From: CAZEJK01 sp964512045
GTDB taxonomy: Bacteria; Acidobacteriota; Thermoanaerobaculia; Thermoanaerobaculales; Sulfomarinibacteraceae
NCBI GenBank assembly: GCA_964512045.1
Contig: CAZEJK010000042.1
Location: 1-29,497, forward strand
DNA: 29,497 bases
Direction of reading: 5' to 3'
Positions 8,050 to 17,538 of this stretch are shown here, in pieces. The notes below the pieces were generated by a model that saw only the letters and a list, made by a program, of their open reading frames with translations, did not search any database and was not told where the DNA came from. A program made the position numbers and the translations under genes. Every line of letters starts with the position of its first letter. Position 1 is the first letter of the stretch.

Positions 8050-8226
8050 CTACGAAGAGCACCCCGGATCTGGTTTGGAGTCGAGCGGCTGAGTCCGGGC
8101 GGGCTCGTGCCTCGAGAATAGCCGCAGTCTACTGCGTGTTGCTTTGACAGTTGAGATGAGATCGCGCAATCAGGGAGTCTACGTGTCGATGAAGACAGGA
8201 CAGCCGCTCGGTGGGTCGTGCCTCGT

Positions 8227-8243
8227 CCCCTCGCTGGCAGGGG
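8227..8243. repeat. Weak hairpin with purine-rich tail
   Basis: CCCCT and AGGGG pair around a 7-nt loop, followed by AAGGAAGGGGAGAG. It may belong to the same repeat-bearing region. Support is modest. Confidence 0.3.
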
Positions 8244-8410
8244 AAGGAAGGGGAGAGCTTCGGCGTTTGCGGCTGGCCAGCGTGTGGTGGTAAAGGATGG
8301 GAAAGGGTGGCATGCCTCGCGTACGCGACGCCATGCGTGTGGCGGAAGACGACTTTGCCGGTGACCGGCCGTCACTGTCGGCTGCGACGGACCACCCTTC
8401 CCGAGAGAGC

Positions 8411-11095
8411 ATGATCGGTCGTGAGCTCTCCCACTACAGGATCACCGCCAAGCTGGGCTCGGGCGGGATGGGCGAGGTCTTCCGCGCGGAGGACACCAAG
8501 CTGGGCCGCGCGGTGGCGTTGAAGGTGCTACCGGAGGAGATGGCCTCGGATGAGGATCGCCTGTCCCGCTTCCGGCGCGAGGCGAAGATCGTCGCGGGGC
8601 TCAATCACCCCAACATCGTCACGCTGTACTCGGTCGACAGGGCGGATGGGCTGGACTTCCTGACGATGGAGCTGGTGGAGGGCACGACGCTCGGCGATCT
8701 GATGCCCCGGGACGGCTTTCCGCTGGAACGCATCTTCGAGCTGGCGATTCCGATCATCGATGCGGTTGTGTGTGCGCACGTAAAGGGTGTGGTGCACCGC
8801 GATCTGAAGCCCGGCAACGTGATGGTCACGGACGAAGATGGTCGGGTGAAGGTGCTCGACTTCGGCCTCGCCACGCCGGTGGGGTCGACGGACGACGGTG
8901 AGCTCAGCGGTGTGGTGACGCTATCCATCGCGCGTGAAGGCCTTGTCGTCGGTACCCCCTTGTACATGTCTCCCGAGCAGGCGCGCGGTCAGGAGGTGGA
9001 CCAGCGTTCTGACATCTTCGCTTTCGGCGTGATGCTGTATGAGATGGCGACCGGGGAACGACCGTTCCGGGGTGCCAACTCGGTCGAGCTGCTGTCCTCG
9101 GTGCTCAGGGACGACCCACCGCCGGCAACGGATGTGCGTTCCGACCTGCCGCCGCATCTTGCGCGAGTGATCCGGCGTTGTCTCGAAAAGGACCCGGACG
9201 ACCGCTATCAGACAGCCCGCGATGTGCTCAACGAGCTGCGGGTCCTGAAGCTCGAGGTGACCTCGGGCTTCGATCGAGCACCGATCAGTGAGCTGGGTGC
9301 GCGAAGAGCTTCGGGCCGCGGGTCTGGCATCAGGAAGCCGGTGCTCGCTGCAGCGGCGGTGGTGATTGCCAGTGCGGCAACGCTGTCCGTCATGCTCGGC
9401 CTTCCCGGGGGTGAACGACCGCCAGCGTCGGGCTCTGGACGTCAGGTCGTCGCGGTGCTGCCCTTCGAGAACCTCGGGAGTGAGGACGACGAGTACTTCG
9501 CGGACGGCGTGACGGATGAAATCACGTCGCGGCTCGCGGTGATCCAGGGGCTGGCGGTGATCTCCCGCACCAGTGCGCGGCTCTACAAGGGCACGCAGAA
9601 GCCCGCCAGGGAGATCGGTAACGAGCTGGGAGCGGACTTCATCCTCGAGGGTACGATCCGTTGGGATCGAAGCGGCGACCCGAGCCGTGTGCGGATCACG
9701 CCGCGGTTGATTCAGGTGACGGACGACACCCAGCTGTGGTCGGACACGTACGAGCACGAGATCATGCAGATCTTCTCGGTGCAGACGGAGATCGCCGAGC
9801 GGATCGCCGGAGCGCTCGACGTGAGGTTGGTGGCCGACGAACGCCAGGCGTTGACCGCTAAGCCCACCGACAACATCGAGGCCTACCATGCCTATCTCCG
9901 CGGGATGAAGCAGCTGGTCTCGCCGGGATTCGGCAAGGAGGCGTTCGAGCTGGGCGCGCAGATGTTCGAGAGGGCGGTCACGCTCGACCCGGGTTTCGCG
10001 CTGGCCTGGGCCCGTCTCTCCTCGATGCACTCCCGCATGTACCACTACGGCTTCGACCGTACTGAGGACCGCCTCGAGAAGGCCAGGACGACCGCCGGGC
10101 GCGCGCTCGCGCTGCAACCGACTCTTGCGGAGGCGCATGTGGCCCTGGGCCACTACCACTACTGGTGTGAGCGGGAGTACGCTGCCGCACTCGAGGCGCT
10201 GGACACCGCCCAGGAGCTTGCGCCGGCAAACAACGAGGTTTGGCTCACGAAGGCCTATGTGGCGCGGCGTCAGGGAGACTTCGAGGGGGCCATCGAGCTG
10301 TTCAAGCGGGACTCCGAGCTGAGCCCTCTCGACCCGAATGCCACGATCGGGCTCGGTGAAACGTTGGGCACCCTGCGGCGCTACGCAGAAGCGGAGCGCG
10401 CCTTCCAACGCGGCATCGCGCTGGCGCCAGCGGATCCGTATCCGTACACGGAGCTTGCTCTTCTGTACCTGCGCTGGCGAGGCGACAGCGCCGCCGCTCG
10501 GTCGGTGCTGGAGGCGATGCCACCGGTCAACAGCACGGAGGTCTGCCGCGTGGGCTTTCTCACGGAGCTGTTAGATCGGCGCTACGAGGCAGCGCTCGAG
10601 CTTTTGGGGGAGTGCCCGGAGCCGGTGCTGCAGGCGGGGATCTTCTCGATCCCGGTTGCGCTGTTCGAGGGTATGGCGCGCCAGCTGATGGGTGAGCCGG
10701 AGCAGGCGCGCGCGGGCTTTGAACGGTCGCGGACACTGCTCGAGGAGCGGCTTGCGAACGACGATCTGGACCACCGGACGCACAGCGCCCTCGGATTGAC
10801 CTACGCCGGGCTCGGCCGAGCCGAGGAGGCGGTTCGCCACGGGCTGCGGGCGGTGGAGCTGTACCCGCTGTCGAAGGACGCGCTCGAGGCACCGTCGTTG
10901 ATCACCGATCTGGCACTGATCTACACCATGGTTGGCCAGGAAGATGCGGCGCTGGACCAGCTCGAACGGGTACTGTCGGTGCAATCGATCTTCTCGGCGT
11001 CGTGGCTCGAGCAGGACCCACTTTGGGACGCGTTGCGCGACAACCCGAGGTTTGAGGAGCTGCTGCGAGAGCACGCCGTCGACACGGGAACCTGA
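8411..11095 (+). CDS. Ser/Thr protein kinase with TolB-like domain and TPR repeats
   Basis: This is a membrane-anchored, Hanks-type kinase of 894 aa. The kinase domain (about 9-275) is complete: glycine loop LGSGGMGEVF (15-24), ATP lysine K38, catalytic loop HRDLKPGN (129-136), DFG (150-152) and GTPLYMSPEQ. A single membrane helix lies at about 310-331. Next comes a TolB-like domain beginning VVAVLPFENLG and containing DEYFADGVTDEI (about 345-480). Tetratricopeptide repeats fill about 487-880 and probably bind partner proteins outside the cytosol. The start ATG at 8411 sits two residues before the kinase fold. Frames opening at 8297 or 8312 add a low-complexity leader and are less likely. The closest neighbour is a kinase-less paralogue 5 bp away in tail-to-tail orientation. 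The substrates are unknown. Confidence 0.92.
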   Translation: MIGRELSHYRITAKLGSGGMGEVFRAEDTKLGRAVALKVLPEEMASDEDRLSRFRREAKIVAGLNHPNIVTLYSVDRADGLDFLTMELVEGTTLGDLMPRDGFPLERIFELAIPIIDAVVCAHVKGVVHRDLKPGNVMVTDEDGRVKVLDFGLATPVGSTDDGELSGVVTLSIAREGLVVGTPLYMSPEQARGQEVDQRSDIFAFGVMLYEMATGERPFRGANSVELLSSVLRDDPPPATDVRSDLPPHLARVIRRCLEKDPDDRYQTARDVLNELRVLKLEVTSGFDRAPISELGARRASGRGSGIRKPVLAAAAVVIASAATLSVMLGLPGGERPPASGSGRQVVAVLPFENLGSEDDEYFADGVTDEITSRLAVIQGLAVISRTSARLYKGTQKPAREIGNELGADFILEGTIRWDRSGDPSRVRITPRLIQVTDDTQLWSDTYEHEIMQIFSVQTEIAERIAGALDVRLVADERQALTAKPTDNIEAYHAYLRGMKQLVSPGFGKEAFELGAQMFERAVTLDPGFALAWARLSSMHSRMYHYGFDRTEDRLEKARTTAGRALALQPTLAEAHVALGHYHYWCEREYAAALEALDTAQELAPANNEVWLTKAYVARRQGDFEGAIELFKRDSELSPLDPNATIGLGETLGTLRRYAEAERAFQRGIALAPADPYPYTELALLYLRWRGDSAAARSVLEAMPPVNSTEVCRVGFLTELLDRRYEAALELLGECPEPVLQAGIFSIPVALFEGMARQLMGEPEQARAGFERSRTLLEERLANDDLDHRTHSALGLTYAGLGRAEEAVRHGLRAVELYPLSKDALEAPSLITDLALIYTMVGQEDAALDQLERVLSVQSIFSASWLEQDPLWDALRDNPRFEELLREHAVDTGT

Positions 11096-11100
11096 GCAGG

Positions 11101-12894
11101 TCAGGGCTCGATGTTCGGCGCCTGGCTGAGAATTTCCTCGAAACGTCTCTTCTGGTGCAGCTCCGTAAGACGCGGATCGATGCGGAGCAGCGACGGGCTC
11201 GCGCCCGGGTTCGGGAAGGACAGCAGCTCGGCGACCTGGTCGAGGGCGGCGTCGACCTCCCCGGCCCGGGTGAGCGCGATCACCCGATTGCGGGCGACGA
11301 TCGGTCCGGCCCACGCGTCCTTCGAGATCGGGTAGAGCTCGACCGCCTCGTTGGCGAGTCGGATGGCCTGCTCGGTGTTGCCGAGGCCGGCGTGCACGAG
11401 GCCCAACGCCATGCGGATGCGGAAGTCCCCGGGCCGGGCCTTGAGTGCCTGCTCGAGCGTTCTCAGCGCTTCAGTGTACGCAGTGCTCGCCGACTCTGTG
11501 TTGCCCGCCAGCTCATGGGCCCAGGCGATGACGAGGACGAGAGGAATCGTCTGGGCATGCGTCTGGTAGGTGTCGCCGCGGTAAGGCTCCAGCTGCTCGA
11601 TGGTGCGGTCGGGGTTGCCTTCGAGGAGCTCGTGAAAGGCCCGAAACCAGATGGTGCGAGTATCCTGTCGAGACGGCATCTCCTCGAGGATCGATCGCAC
11701 GGCCTCGAGGTCACCGTTCCAGAGGTACTGATTCCGAATCTTGAGTGTGTACGGCCCGGTGCTGTCGGGAGCGATCGAGATGGCCAGGTCGTAGTAGTGT
11801 CTGGCACGTTCGAACCTCCACATGCCGAGGTGGGTGTTGGCGATCTCGACCGCTAGGCTGGGGTCGCGCGGACTGAGCTCGAAAGCTCGAATCAGGGTCT
11901 CGGCGGCGCGAGCCGAGCTGCCCTGGCGTCGGAGGATGTAGCCGCGCGCCTCGAGGAAGGGCGGGTTGTTTCGTGTCGCCTGTTCGACCGCGTCGAGCTC
12001 GGCCAAGGCCTTCTCGTACTCCTTCAGCCCCCAGTAGTAGAAGTAGGCCATGGCCAGCCGGGTCTCGTTGAGGTCGGGCTCGAGGTTGGCGGCGCGGTCC
12101 GCAGCAGCCTTTGCGAGCGCCAGGCGCTGCGGGGTGCGGTCAAACCCGAGATGATAGGCGCGGGAGTGGAGTCGCGAAGCTTCCGCATGAGCGAGCGCGA
12201 ACTCCGGGTCGAGGGCCACGGCACGCTCGAACATCGACAGGCCGAGCCGCCATGCGTCCTCGTTGTAGTCCGCTGTGCGAACGGACTCGAGACCGCGCAG
12301 GTACGCCTGGTACGCCTCGAAGCTCTCGGTGGGTTTGAGCTCGATGCGCTCGCGAGTGGCGGCAAGCAGAGTGAGGTTGAGCTGCTCGATGACCCGGGAG
12401 GCGATCTCCGATTGAGTTTGGAAAAGGTCGTCCAGGACGTGGTCGTAGTGATCGGACCAGACGTAGACGTCGTCTGCTGCGCGGATGAGCTGCGGCGTGA
12501 TGAGGACGCGGTCGATGTCGGTTGTTCGGTCCCAACGCACCGTTCCCTCGAGCACGTAGTCGGCGCCGAGCTCGCTGGCGATGTTCTTCACCGGCATCTT
12601 GGAACCCTTGTACCGACGTGTGCTCGTGCGGGAGATCACCCCGAGCTCGGAGACGTTCGAAAGGCGGCCGCTGATCTCCTCGGCGATGCCGTCGGCGAAG
12701 TACTCGTCACCCGGCAGCCCGAGGTTCTCGAACGGCAGGACCGCGATCATGATCCGACGCTGCTCGGAGGTTGCTACCTCGCTTGCGGTTGGCTGGCGCA
12801 GCACCTTCCAGGCGAGCAGGACCAACAACGTCAGAACGATTGATCCAGTCGCCAGGATGATGGTCAGTGTGCTTCGCTGTTGGACGTGCTCCAT
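11101..12894 (-). CDS. Membrane-anchored TolB-like/TPR protein, kinase-less paralogue
   Basis: This 597-aa protein matches the sensor half of the facing Ser/Thr kinase but has no kinase domain. A short cytosolic N-terminus and one membrane helix (about 9-30, ILATGSIVLTLLVLLAW) are followed by the same TolB-like domain: AVLPFENLG, DEYFADGIAEEI, VISRTSTRRYKG and ELGADYVLEGTVRWDR. TPR repeats then run to the end. Shared landmarks in the TPR part are AYLRG, MFERAVALDPEFALA, FDRT and LYPISKDA. The ATG at 12894 directly precedes the membrane segment. Longer frames starting at 13044 would add about 50 residues and overlap the next gene's 5' region. It ends 5 bp from the kinase gene. It could compete with or assist the kinase in sensing (inference). 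Confidence 0.87.
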   Translation of the reverse strand: MEHVQQRSTLTIILATGSIVLTLLVLLAWKVLRQPTASEVATSEQRRIMIAVLPFENLGLPGDEYFADGIAEEISGRLSNVSELGVISRTSTRRYKGSKMPVKNIASELGADYVLEGTVRWDRTTDIDRVLITPQLIRAADDVYVWSDHYDHVLDDLFQTQSEIASRVIEQLNLTLLAATRERIELKPTESFEAYQAYLRGLESVRTADYNEDAWRLGLSMFERAVALDPEFALAHAEASRLHSRAYHLGFDRTPQRLALAKAAADRAANLEPDLNETRLAMAYFYYWGLKEYEKALAELDAVEQATRNNPPFLEARGYILRRQGSSARAAETLIRAFELSPRDPSLAVEIANTHLGMWRFERARHYYDLAISIAPDSTGPYTLKIRNQYLWNGDLEAVRSILEEMPSRQDTRTIWFRAFHELLEGNPDRTIEQLEPYRGDTYQTHAQTIPLVLVIAWAHELAGNTESASTAYTEALRTLEQALKARPGDFRIRMALGLVHAGLGNTEQAIRLANEAVELYPISKDAWAGPIVARNRVIALTRAGEVDAALDQVAELLSFPNPGASPSLLRIDPRLTELHQKRRFEEILSQAPNIEP

Positions 12895-12912
12895 GTTCCG
12901 TTCGCAGGTGGA

Positions 12913-12942
12913 AGGGTACAGCGTCGTGAAGCGGCGCTGCAA
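12913..12942 (-). promoter_or_regulatory. Possible promoter of the TolB/TPR gene
   Basis: On the minus strand TTGCAG (12942-12937) and TACCCT (12918-12913) are spaced by 18 bp. Both match the consensus only partly. The leader would be about 12 nt. Confidence 0.3.
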
Positions 12943-12993
12943 ATCGAACAAGGGGGTCACCCGAGGAACCGTTTGCCGCGACCGTCGTGAAGC
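12922..12993 (+). repeat. 11-bp direct repeat in a divergent promoter region
   Basis: CGTCGTGAAGC occurs at 12922-12932 and again at 12983-12993, 61 bp apart, between the divergent TolB/TPR and hybrid kinase genes. The spacing is close to six helical turns, so it could be a pair of operator half-sites. Confidence 0.35.
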
Positions 12994-13092
12994 TGTGACT
13001 TTGCTATGAGAGCAGTGGGCGGCGGGATCCCGCAGCGCGCGCAAGCGAGTGTCTCTTGGATCGCATCCCTGTTATCGTGGTGCGGGAGAACC

Positions 13093-16000
13093 ATGCGTTC
13101 CGTTGATTGGCGCCGAGGAGTACTGGGGGACCTGGCTGCAGCGCGTGTGGCTCGAGCCTCATGCAAGATGTGGCCTCAAGCCGTGCTTCTCGCACTGGCG
13201 ATTCTGCTCGCATCCGCCGTTGGGCGACCGGTAGCTGCGGCGACCGAGTCGCCGCAGGCGCCCGTGCGAAGCGCCAGCGAGATCGCGTACCCTCCGTTCA
13301 GCGTCGTCGGCGAGGATGGGCGGGCGGACGGTTTTTCTGTCGAGCTGATGCGCGCTGCCCTGGCGAGGATGGGACGCGAGGTCACGTTCAGGACTGGTCG
13401 CTGGGCGGAGGTGCGCGGCTGGCTGGAGCGCGGCGAGATCGACGCCCTCCCGCTCGTCGGCCGTACGCCCGAGCGGGAGGCGCTGTTCGACTTCACCGTA
13501 CCGTACCTGACGATGCATGGAGCGATCGTCGTGCGGGAGGGGACGGACGACGTGACCAGCCTGGATGATCTTCGCGGGCGACGGGTCGCAGTCATGAAGG
13601 GAGACAACGCCGAGGAGTTCCTGCGTCGTGAGGACCGGGGCCTGGAGATCATTACCACACCGACGTTCGTGGATGCGTTCCGCGTCCTGGCCGACGGGGG
13701 CTGTGAGGCGGTCGTCATCCAGCGCCTCGTTGCGCTTCGGCTTTTCGAGGAGAGCGGTCTGAGGGGGCTCACGATCGTTGATCGACCGATCCGAGAGTTT
13801 GCGCAGGACTTCTGCTTCGCGGTTCGCGAGGGCGACCGGGAGCTGCTGTCACTCCTCAACGAAGGCTTGGCGCTCGTGGTGGCGGACGGTACGCACCGCC
13901 GGCTCCACGTGAAGTGGTTCGCTCACCTCGAGCTGCCGACCGATCGGCCGATCATCGTCGGCGGGGATCATGCCTACCCGCCGTTCGAGTACCTGAACAC
14001 AAGGGGAGTCCCGGCCGGGTACAACGTCGAGCTGACACGGGCGATCGCAGCCGAGATGGGGCTCGACGTCGAGATCCGTCTGGGGCCGTGGGATGAGATC
14101 GTGGAGGGCATGGAGGATGGTGAGGTCGACGTCCTGCAAGGCATGTTCTATCTGCCGAGCCGCGATGCGAAGCTCGACTTTACCCAGTCGCACGCTGCGA
14201 GCAGCTATGTGAGTGTCGTCCGCGCGGACGACGGCACGCCGCCCACGTCGTTCGCCGATCTGACCGGCCGGCGCATCGTCGTGCAGCGCGGCGGCGCCAT
14301 TCACGAGATCCTCCATCAAAAGGGGCTGGATGCGCAGGTTGCGCTCGCCGACAGCCAGCAGGATGCGCTCCGCCAGCTGGCCGAGGGCAAGCACGATTGC
14401 GCGCTGGTGGTGCGGGTCAGTGCTCTCGCCCTGATGGATGAGAACGGGTGGACAAGCCTGAGGCTTGCCCGGCAGCCGCTCGTGACCCTCGACTACTGCT
14501 ATGCGGCTCTGGATGACCGCGAGGCGATGCTGGCGCAGTTCAGCGAGGGCTTGACCGCACTGGAGCGGAGCGGCGAGCACCACCGGATCTTCGAAAAGTG
14601 GCTCGGTATCTACGACGAGGCGCCAGTGACGCTGCTGACCGCGCTCCGTTACTCGGCGTTGATCCTCGTGCCGCTGCTGGCTGTTCTCGTGCTCGCGCTG
14701 CTCTGGTCGTGGTCGCTGCGTCGGCAGGTGGCATCCCAGACCCGGCAGCTGCGGGAGAGCCTGAGCAGGTTCCGGTCCGTGTTCGAGACGGCGAACGTCG
14801 GCAAGTCGATGACCGCGATCACCGGCGAGGTGGACGTGAACCGGGCGTTTGCCGAGATGCTCGGGTATACCACTGCAGAGCTGAGCGGAGTCAGGTGGCA
14901 GGAGCTGACGCCGCCGGAGGACGTGGAGACCATCGAGCGGCGGATCGCACCTCTGCTCGATGGTCGAGAGCGCTCGGCGCGCTTCGAGAAGCGGTACCTT
15001 CGAAAGGATGGGACGACTCTGTGGACTGACGCCAGCGTGACGATTCGACGCGACGACGGCGGTCGGCCCCTGCACTTCATTACCACCATCGTGGATATCT
15101 CCGAGCGCAAGCAGGCCGAGGAGGCCCTGCGCGCCAGCGAGGAGTACCAGCGGGCCATGATCGCCTGCTCGCCCGTGGCGCTGTACAGCGTCGACGCGGA
15201 GGGCGTCGTGCTGACCTGGAACCAGTCTGCGGAGCGCGTGTTCGGCTGGCGTGCCGAGGAGGTCGTCGGTCGGCGGTTGCCGACCGTGCCGGACGGGAGG
15301 CGCGAGGAGTTCGCAGCGCTGCGCGAGCGAGCGTTGGATGCCGAGGGTTTTGTGGCCGAGGAGCTTGTCCGGCAGCGGAAGGATGGCTCGCTGATTTTGA
15401 TCCGCCTGTCGGTGGCGCCTGTGTTCGACAGCGAGGGGAGCATGATCGCCATCCTCGGCGCCGCCGAGGACATCAGCGCTCGCAAACGGTCGGAGGAGCG
15501 GATCCGTCACCTGAATCAGGTGCTGCGAGCGATCCGGGATGTCAACCAGCTCATCACCCACGAGAGCGACCGGGAGAGATTGTTGGAGCGGACCTGCGAG
15601 CTGCTCGTGAGTGCCCGCGGATACCTCAGCGCCTGGGTTGCCGCAGTCGATGACGATGGGAAGCTGTGCGTCGCCGGTGAGTGCGGCGTGGGCGACGGCT
15701 TCTCGGCCGTCCGGCGTGCGCTCGAGCGCGGCGAGTGGCCCATGTGCTGTCGTCTGGCCTGGGAGCAGCCGGATGGCGTCGTGTCGATCACCGATGTCGA
15801 GCAGGGGTGTCGTGGCTGCGGTCTGGCGGTGAGCTCGCGTGGCGCGGCCGTGCTGGCCGCCGCCCTGAGCCACGCTGGCCGCAGCTTCGGTGTGCTGGTG
15901 GTGAACCTGCCCCTGGAGCTGGCTGAGGACGACGAGGAGCAGAGGTTGTTTCGGGAGCTCGTGGGCGACGTTGCCTACGCCCTGCACAGCATCGACGTGG

Positions 16001-17538
16001 CCCGGCGCCGTGATGAGGAGCAAACGAGGTTTCGCAGCTACGTCGAGCATGCTCCGTTCGGGATCTTCATCGTCGACAGGGACGGTCGGTACGTGGATGT
16101 GAACCCGGCCGCGAGCGACATTACCGGGCACACCGAGGCCGAGCTGCGGTCACTCAGGATTGCGGATCTGCTGCCTGCCGAGAGCCGCGATGAAGGGCTG
16201 GGGAGCTTCGAGAGGCTTGTCCGAGAGGGACGCATGACCGCGGAGATGAGCTTCGTGCACAGCTGCGGCGAGGTCCGGCAGTGGCGTGTCACCGCGGTGT
16301 CGCTCGATGACGAGCGGTTTCTGGGGTTTACCGAGGACATCACGGAGCGCCTGCGCGCGGAGGCGGAGCGCGAGGAGCTGCAGGGGCAGCTTCTGCAGTC
16401 GCAGAAGCTGCAGTCGGTGGGACGGCTTGCCGGGGGTGTGGCGCACGACTTCAACAACATGCTCGGTGTGATTATCGGCCGTGCGGAGATGCGGCTGCGT
16501 CAGCTGGGTCCGGACGACGCCGACCGGTCGACCCTCGAGGCCATCCTCAACGCTGCCACCCGGTCAGCGGACCTGACCCGCCAGCTGCTGGCGTTCGCGC
16601 GGCAGCAGACGATTGCGCCGAAGGTGCTTGATCTCAACGAGACGGTGGAGGGTCTGCTGAGTATGATCCGTCAGCTGATCGGAGAGGACATCGATCTGGC
16701 GTGGCAGCCTGCACGATCGAGGTGCCCGGCGTACCTCGACCCGAGCCAGCTGGATCAGATCCTGGTCAACCTGTGTGTGAACGCCCGCGACGCGATCGAC
16801 GACGTGGGCAAGATCACCATCGAGACAGGGCGGGTCTCCCTGAGTGAAGACTACTGTGCGTACCACGTCGAGGCCATGCCCGGCAAGTACGTGCTGCTTG
16901 CGGTCAGCGACGATGGCTGTGGGATGGACGCGGGGACCCGCGCCCAGGTGTTCGAGCCGTTCTTCACGACAAAGGAGAGTGGCATGGGCACAGGTCTAGG
17001 TCTGGCCACCGTGTTTGGCATCGTGAGGCAGAACAACGGCTTCATCAACGTGTACAGTGAGCCGGGACAGGGAAGCACGTTTCGCATCTACCTCCCGTGT
17101 CACCTGGAGGAGATCGCAGGGTTATCGCCGGACGCAGTGGATGTCGCGCCGCTAGGGTGTGGCGAGCGGGTCCTGTTGGTTGAGGATGAGCCGTCGCTCC
17201 TTGAGATGATCCAGAGTGTGCTCGAGGAGCTTGGCTACAGCGTTGTGGTGGCCAACGGCCCCAGTCAGGCTCTCGAGGCCACTGCGGAGCAGCAGGACCA
17301 CTCGCTTGATCTGCTCGTAACGGACGTTGTCATGCCTGGAATGAACGGCAAGGAGCTGGCGGATCGTCTGAGGGCCAAGCTGCCGGACATGAAGGTCCTG
17401 TTCATGTCGGGCTACACGTCGAACGCCATCGCTCACCATGGCGTGCTCGACACTGGCGTCCACTTCATCCAGAAGCCGTTCTCCATGCACGAGCTTGCTG
17501 TGAAGGTCCGGGAGGCCTTGCGCTCAGATCAACCGTGA
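13093..17538 (+). CDS. EvgS-like hybrid histidine kinase with two periplasmic binding domains
   Basis: This 1481-aa membrane hybrid kinase has, in order: signal-type hydrophobic segment (about 30-45, QAVLLALAILLASAVG), solute-binding family 3 domain 1 (about 60-275), domain 2 (about 282-505), membrane helix (about 515-541), PAS (552-675), PAS (683-799), GAF with several cysteines (MCC, CRGCGL; 809-974), PAS (976-1086), HisKA with VAHDFNN and phospho-histidine H1118, HATPase (N box NLCVNARDAI, DDGCGM, TGLGLATV) and receiver with phospho-acceptor D1411 in LLVTDVVMPG. The periplasmic part should bind amino-acid-like ligands. The ATG at 13093 follows GGGAGA. Alternatives are 13006 and 13168, the latter giving a classic short signal peptide. 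The core is nearly identical to the second hybrid kinase. There is no dedicated output domain or partner regulator next to it. Confidence 0.92.
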   Translation: MRSVDWRRGVLGDLAAARVARASCKMWPQAVLLALAILLASAVGRPVAAATESPQAPVRSASEIAYPPFSVVGEDGRADGFSVELMRAALARMGREVTFRTGRWAEVRGWLERGEIDALPLVGRTPEREALFDFTVPYLTMHGAIVVREGTDDVTSLDDLRGRRVAVMKGDNAEEFLRREDRGLEIITTPTFVDAFRVLADGGCEAVVIQRLVALRLFEESGLRGLTIVDRPIREFAQDFCFAVREGDRELLSLLNEGLALVVADGTHRRLHVKWFAHLELPTDRPIIVGGDHAYPPFEYLNTRGVPAGYNVELTRAIAAEMGLDVEIRLGPWDEIVEGMEDGEVDVLQGMFYLPSRDAKLDFTQSHAASSYVSVVRADDGTPPTSFADLTGRRIVVQRGGAIHEILHQKGLDAQVALADSQQDALRQLAEGKHDCALVVRVSALALMDENGWTSLRLARQPLVTLDYCYAALDDREAMLAQFSEGLTALERSGEHHRIFEKWLGIYDEAPVTLLTALRYSALILVPLLAVLVLALLWSWSLRRQVASQTRQLRESLSRFRSVFETANVGKSMTAITGEVDVNRAFAEMLGYTTAELSGVRWQELTPPEDVETIERRIAPLLDGRERSARFEKRYLRKDGTTLWTDASVTIRRDDGGRPLHFITTIVDISERKQAEEALRASEEYQRAMIACSPVALYSVDAEGVVLTWNQSAERVFGWRAEEVVGRRLPTVPDGRREEFAALRERALDAEGFVAEELVRQRKDGSLILIRLSVAPVFDSEGSMIAILGAAEDISARKRSEERIRHLNQVLRAIRDVNQLITHESDRERLLERTCELLVSARGYLSAWVAAVDDDGKLCVAGECGVGDGFSAVRRALERGEWPMCCRLAWEQPDGVVSITDVEQGCRGCGLAVSSRGAAVLAAALSHAGRSFGVLVVNLPLELAEDDEEQRLFRELVGDVAYALHSIDVARRRDEEQTRFRSYVEHAPFGIFIVDRDGRYVDVNPAASDITGHTEAELRSLRIADLLPAESRDEGLGSFERLVREGRMTAEMSFVHSCGEVRQWRVTAVSLDDERFLGFTEDITERLRAEAEREELQGQLLQSQKLQSVGRLAGGVAHDFNNMLGVIIGRAEMRLRQLGPDDADRSTLEAILNAATRSADLTRQLLAFARQQTIAPKVLDLNETVEGLLSMIRQLIGEDIDLAWQPARSRCPAYLDPSQLDQILVNLCVNARDAIDDVGKITIETGRVSLSEDYCAYHVEAMPGKYVLLAVSDDGCGMDAGTRAQVFEPFFTTKESGMGTGLGLATVFGIVRQNNGFINVYSEPGQGSTFRIYLPCHLEEIAGLSPDAVDVAPLGCGERVLLVEDEPSLLEMIQSVLEELGYSVVVANGPSQALEATAEQQDHSLDLLVTDVVMPGMNGKELADRLRAKLPDMKVLFMSGYTSNAIAHHGVLDTGVHFIQKPFSMHELAVKVREALRSDQP

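Larger units (their letters stand above)
7774..8410. other. Intergenic region with REP-like hairpins
   Basis: This 637-bp gap lies between divergent genes. It holds two strong palindromic hairpins (7978-7996 and 8029-8049), a weaker one with a purine tail (8227-8255), and a TTGACA at 8144-8149 without a good -10 at normal spacing. The open frames here give low-complexity Pro/Arg/Ser-rich peptides in several frames and look non-coding. Confidence 0.55.

Noticed and set aside
8144..8149. Perfect TTGACA -35 box before the Ser/Thr kinase gene
   Set aside because: At 16-18 bp downstream there is only CAATCA-like sequence, so no acceptable -10 pairs with it.
13849..16131. A 760-codon open frame on the minus strand inside the hybrid kinase gene
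   Set aside because: It lies wholly inside a gene with clear domains and gives His/Arg/Gln-rich, motif-free peptide. Such shadows are expected in GC-rich DNA. The same holds for the 833-codon frame at 20882-23383.
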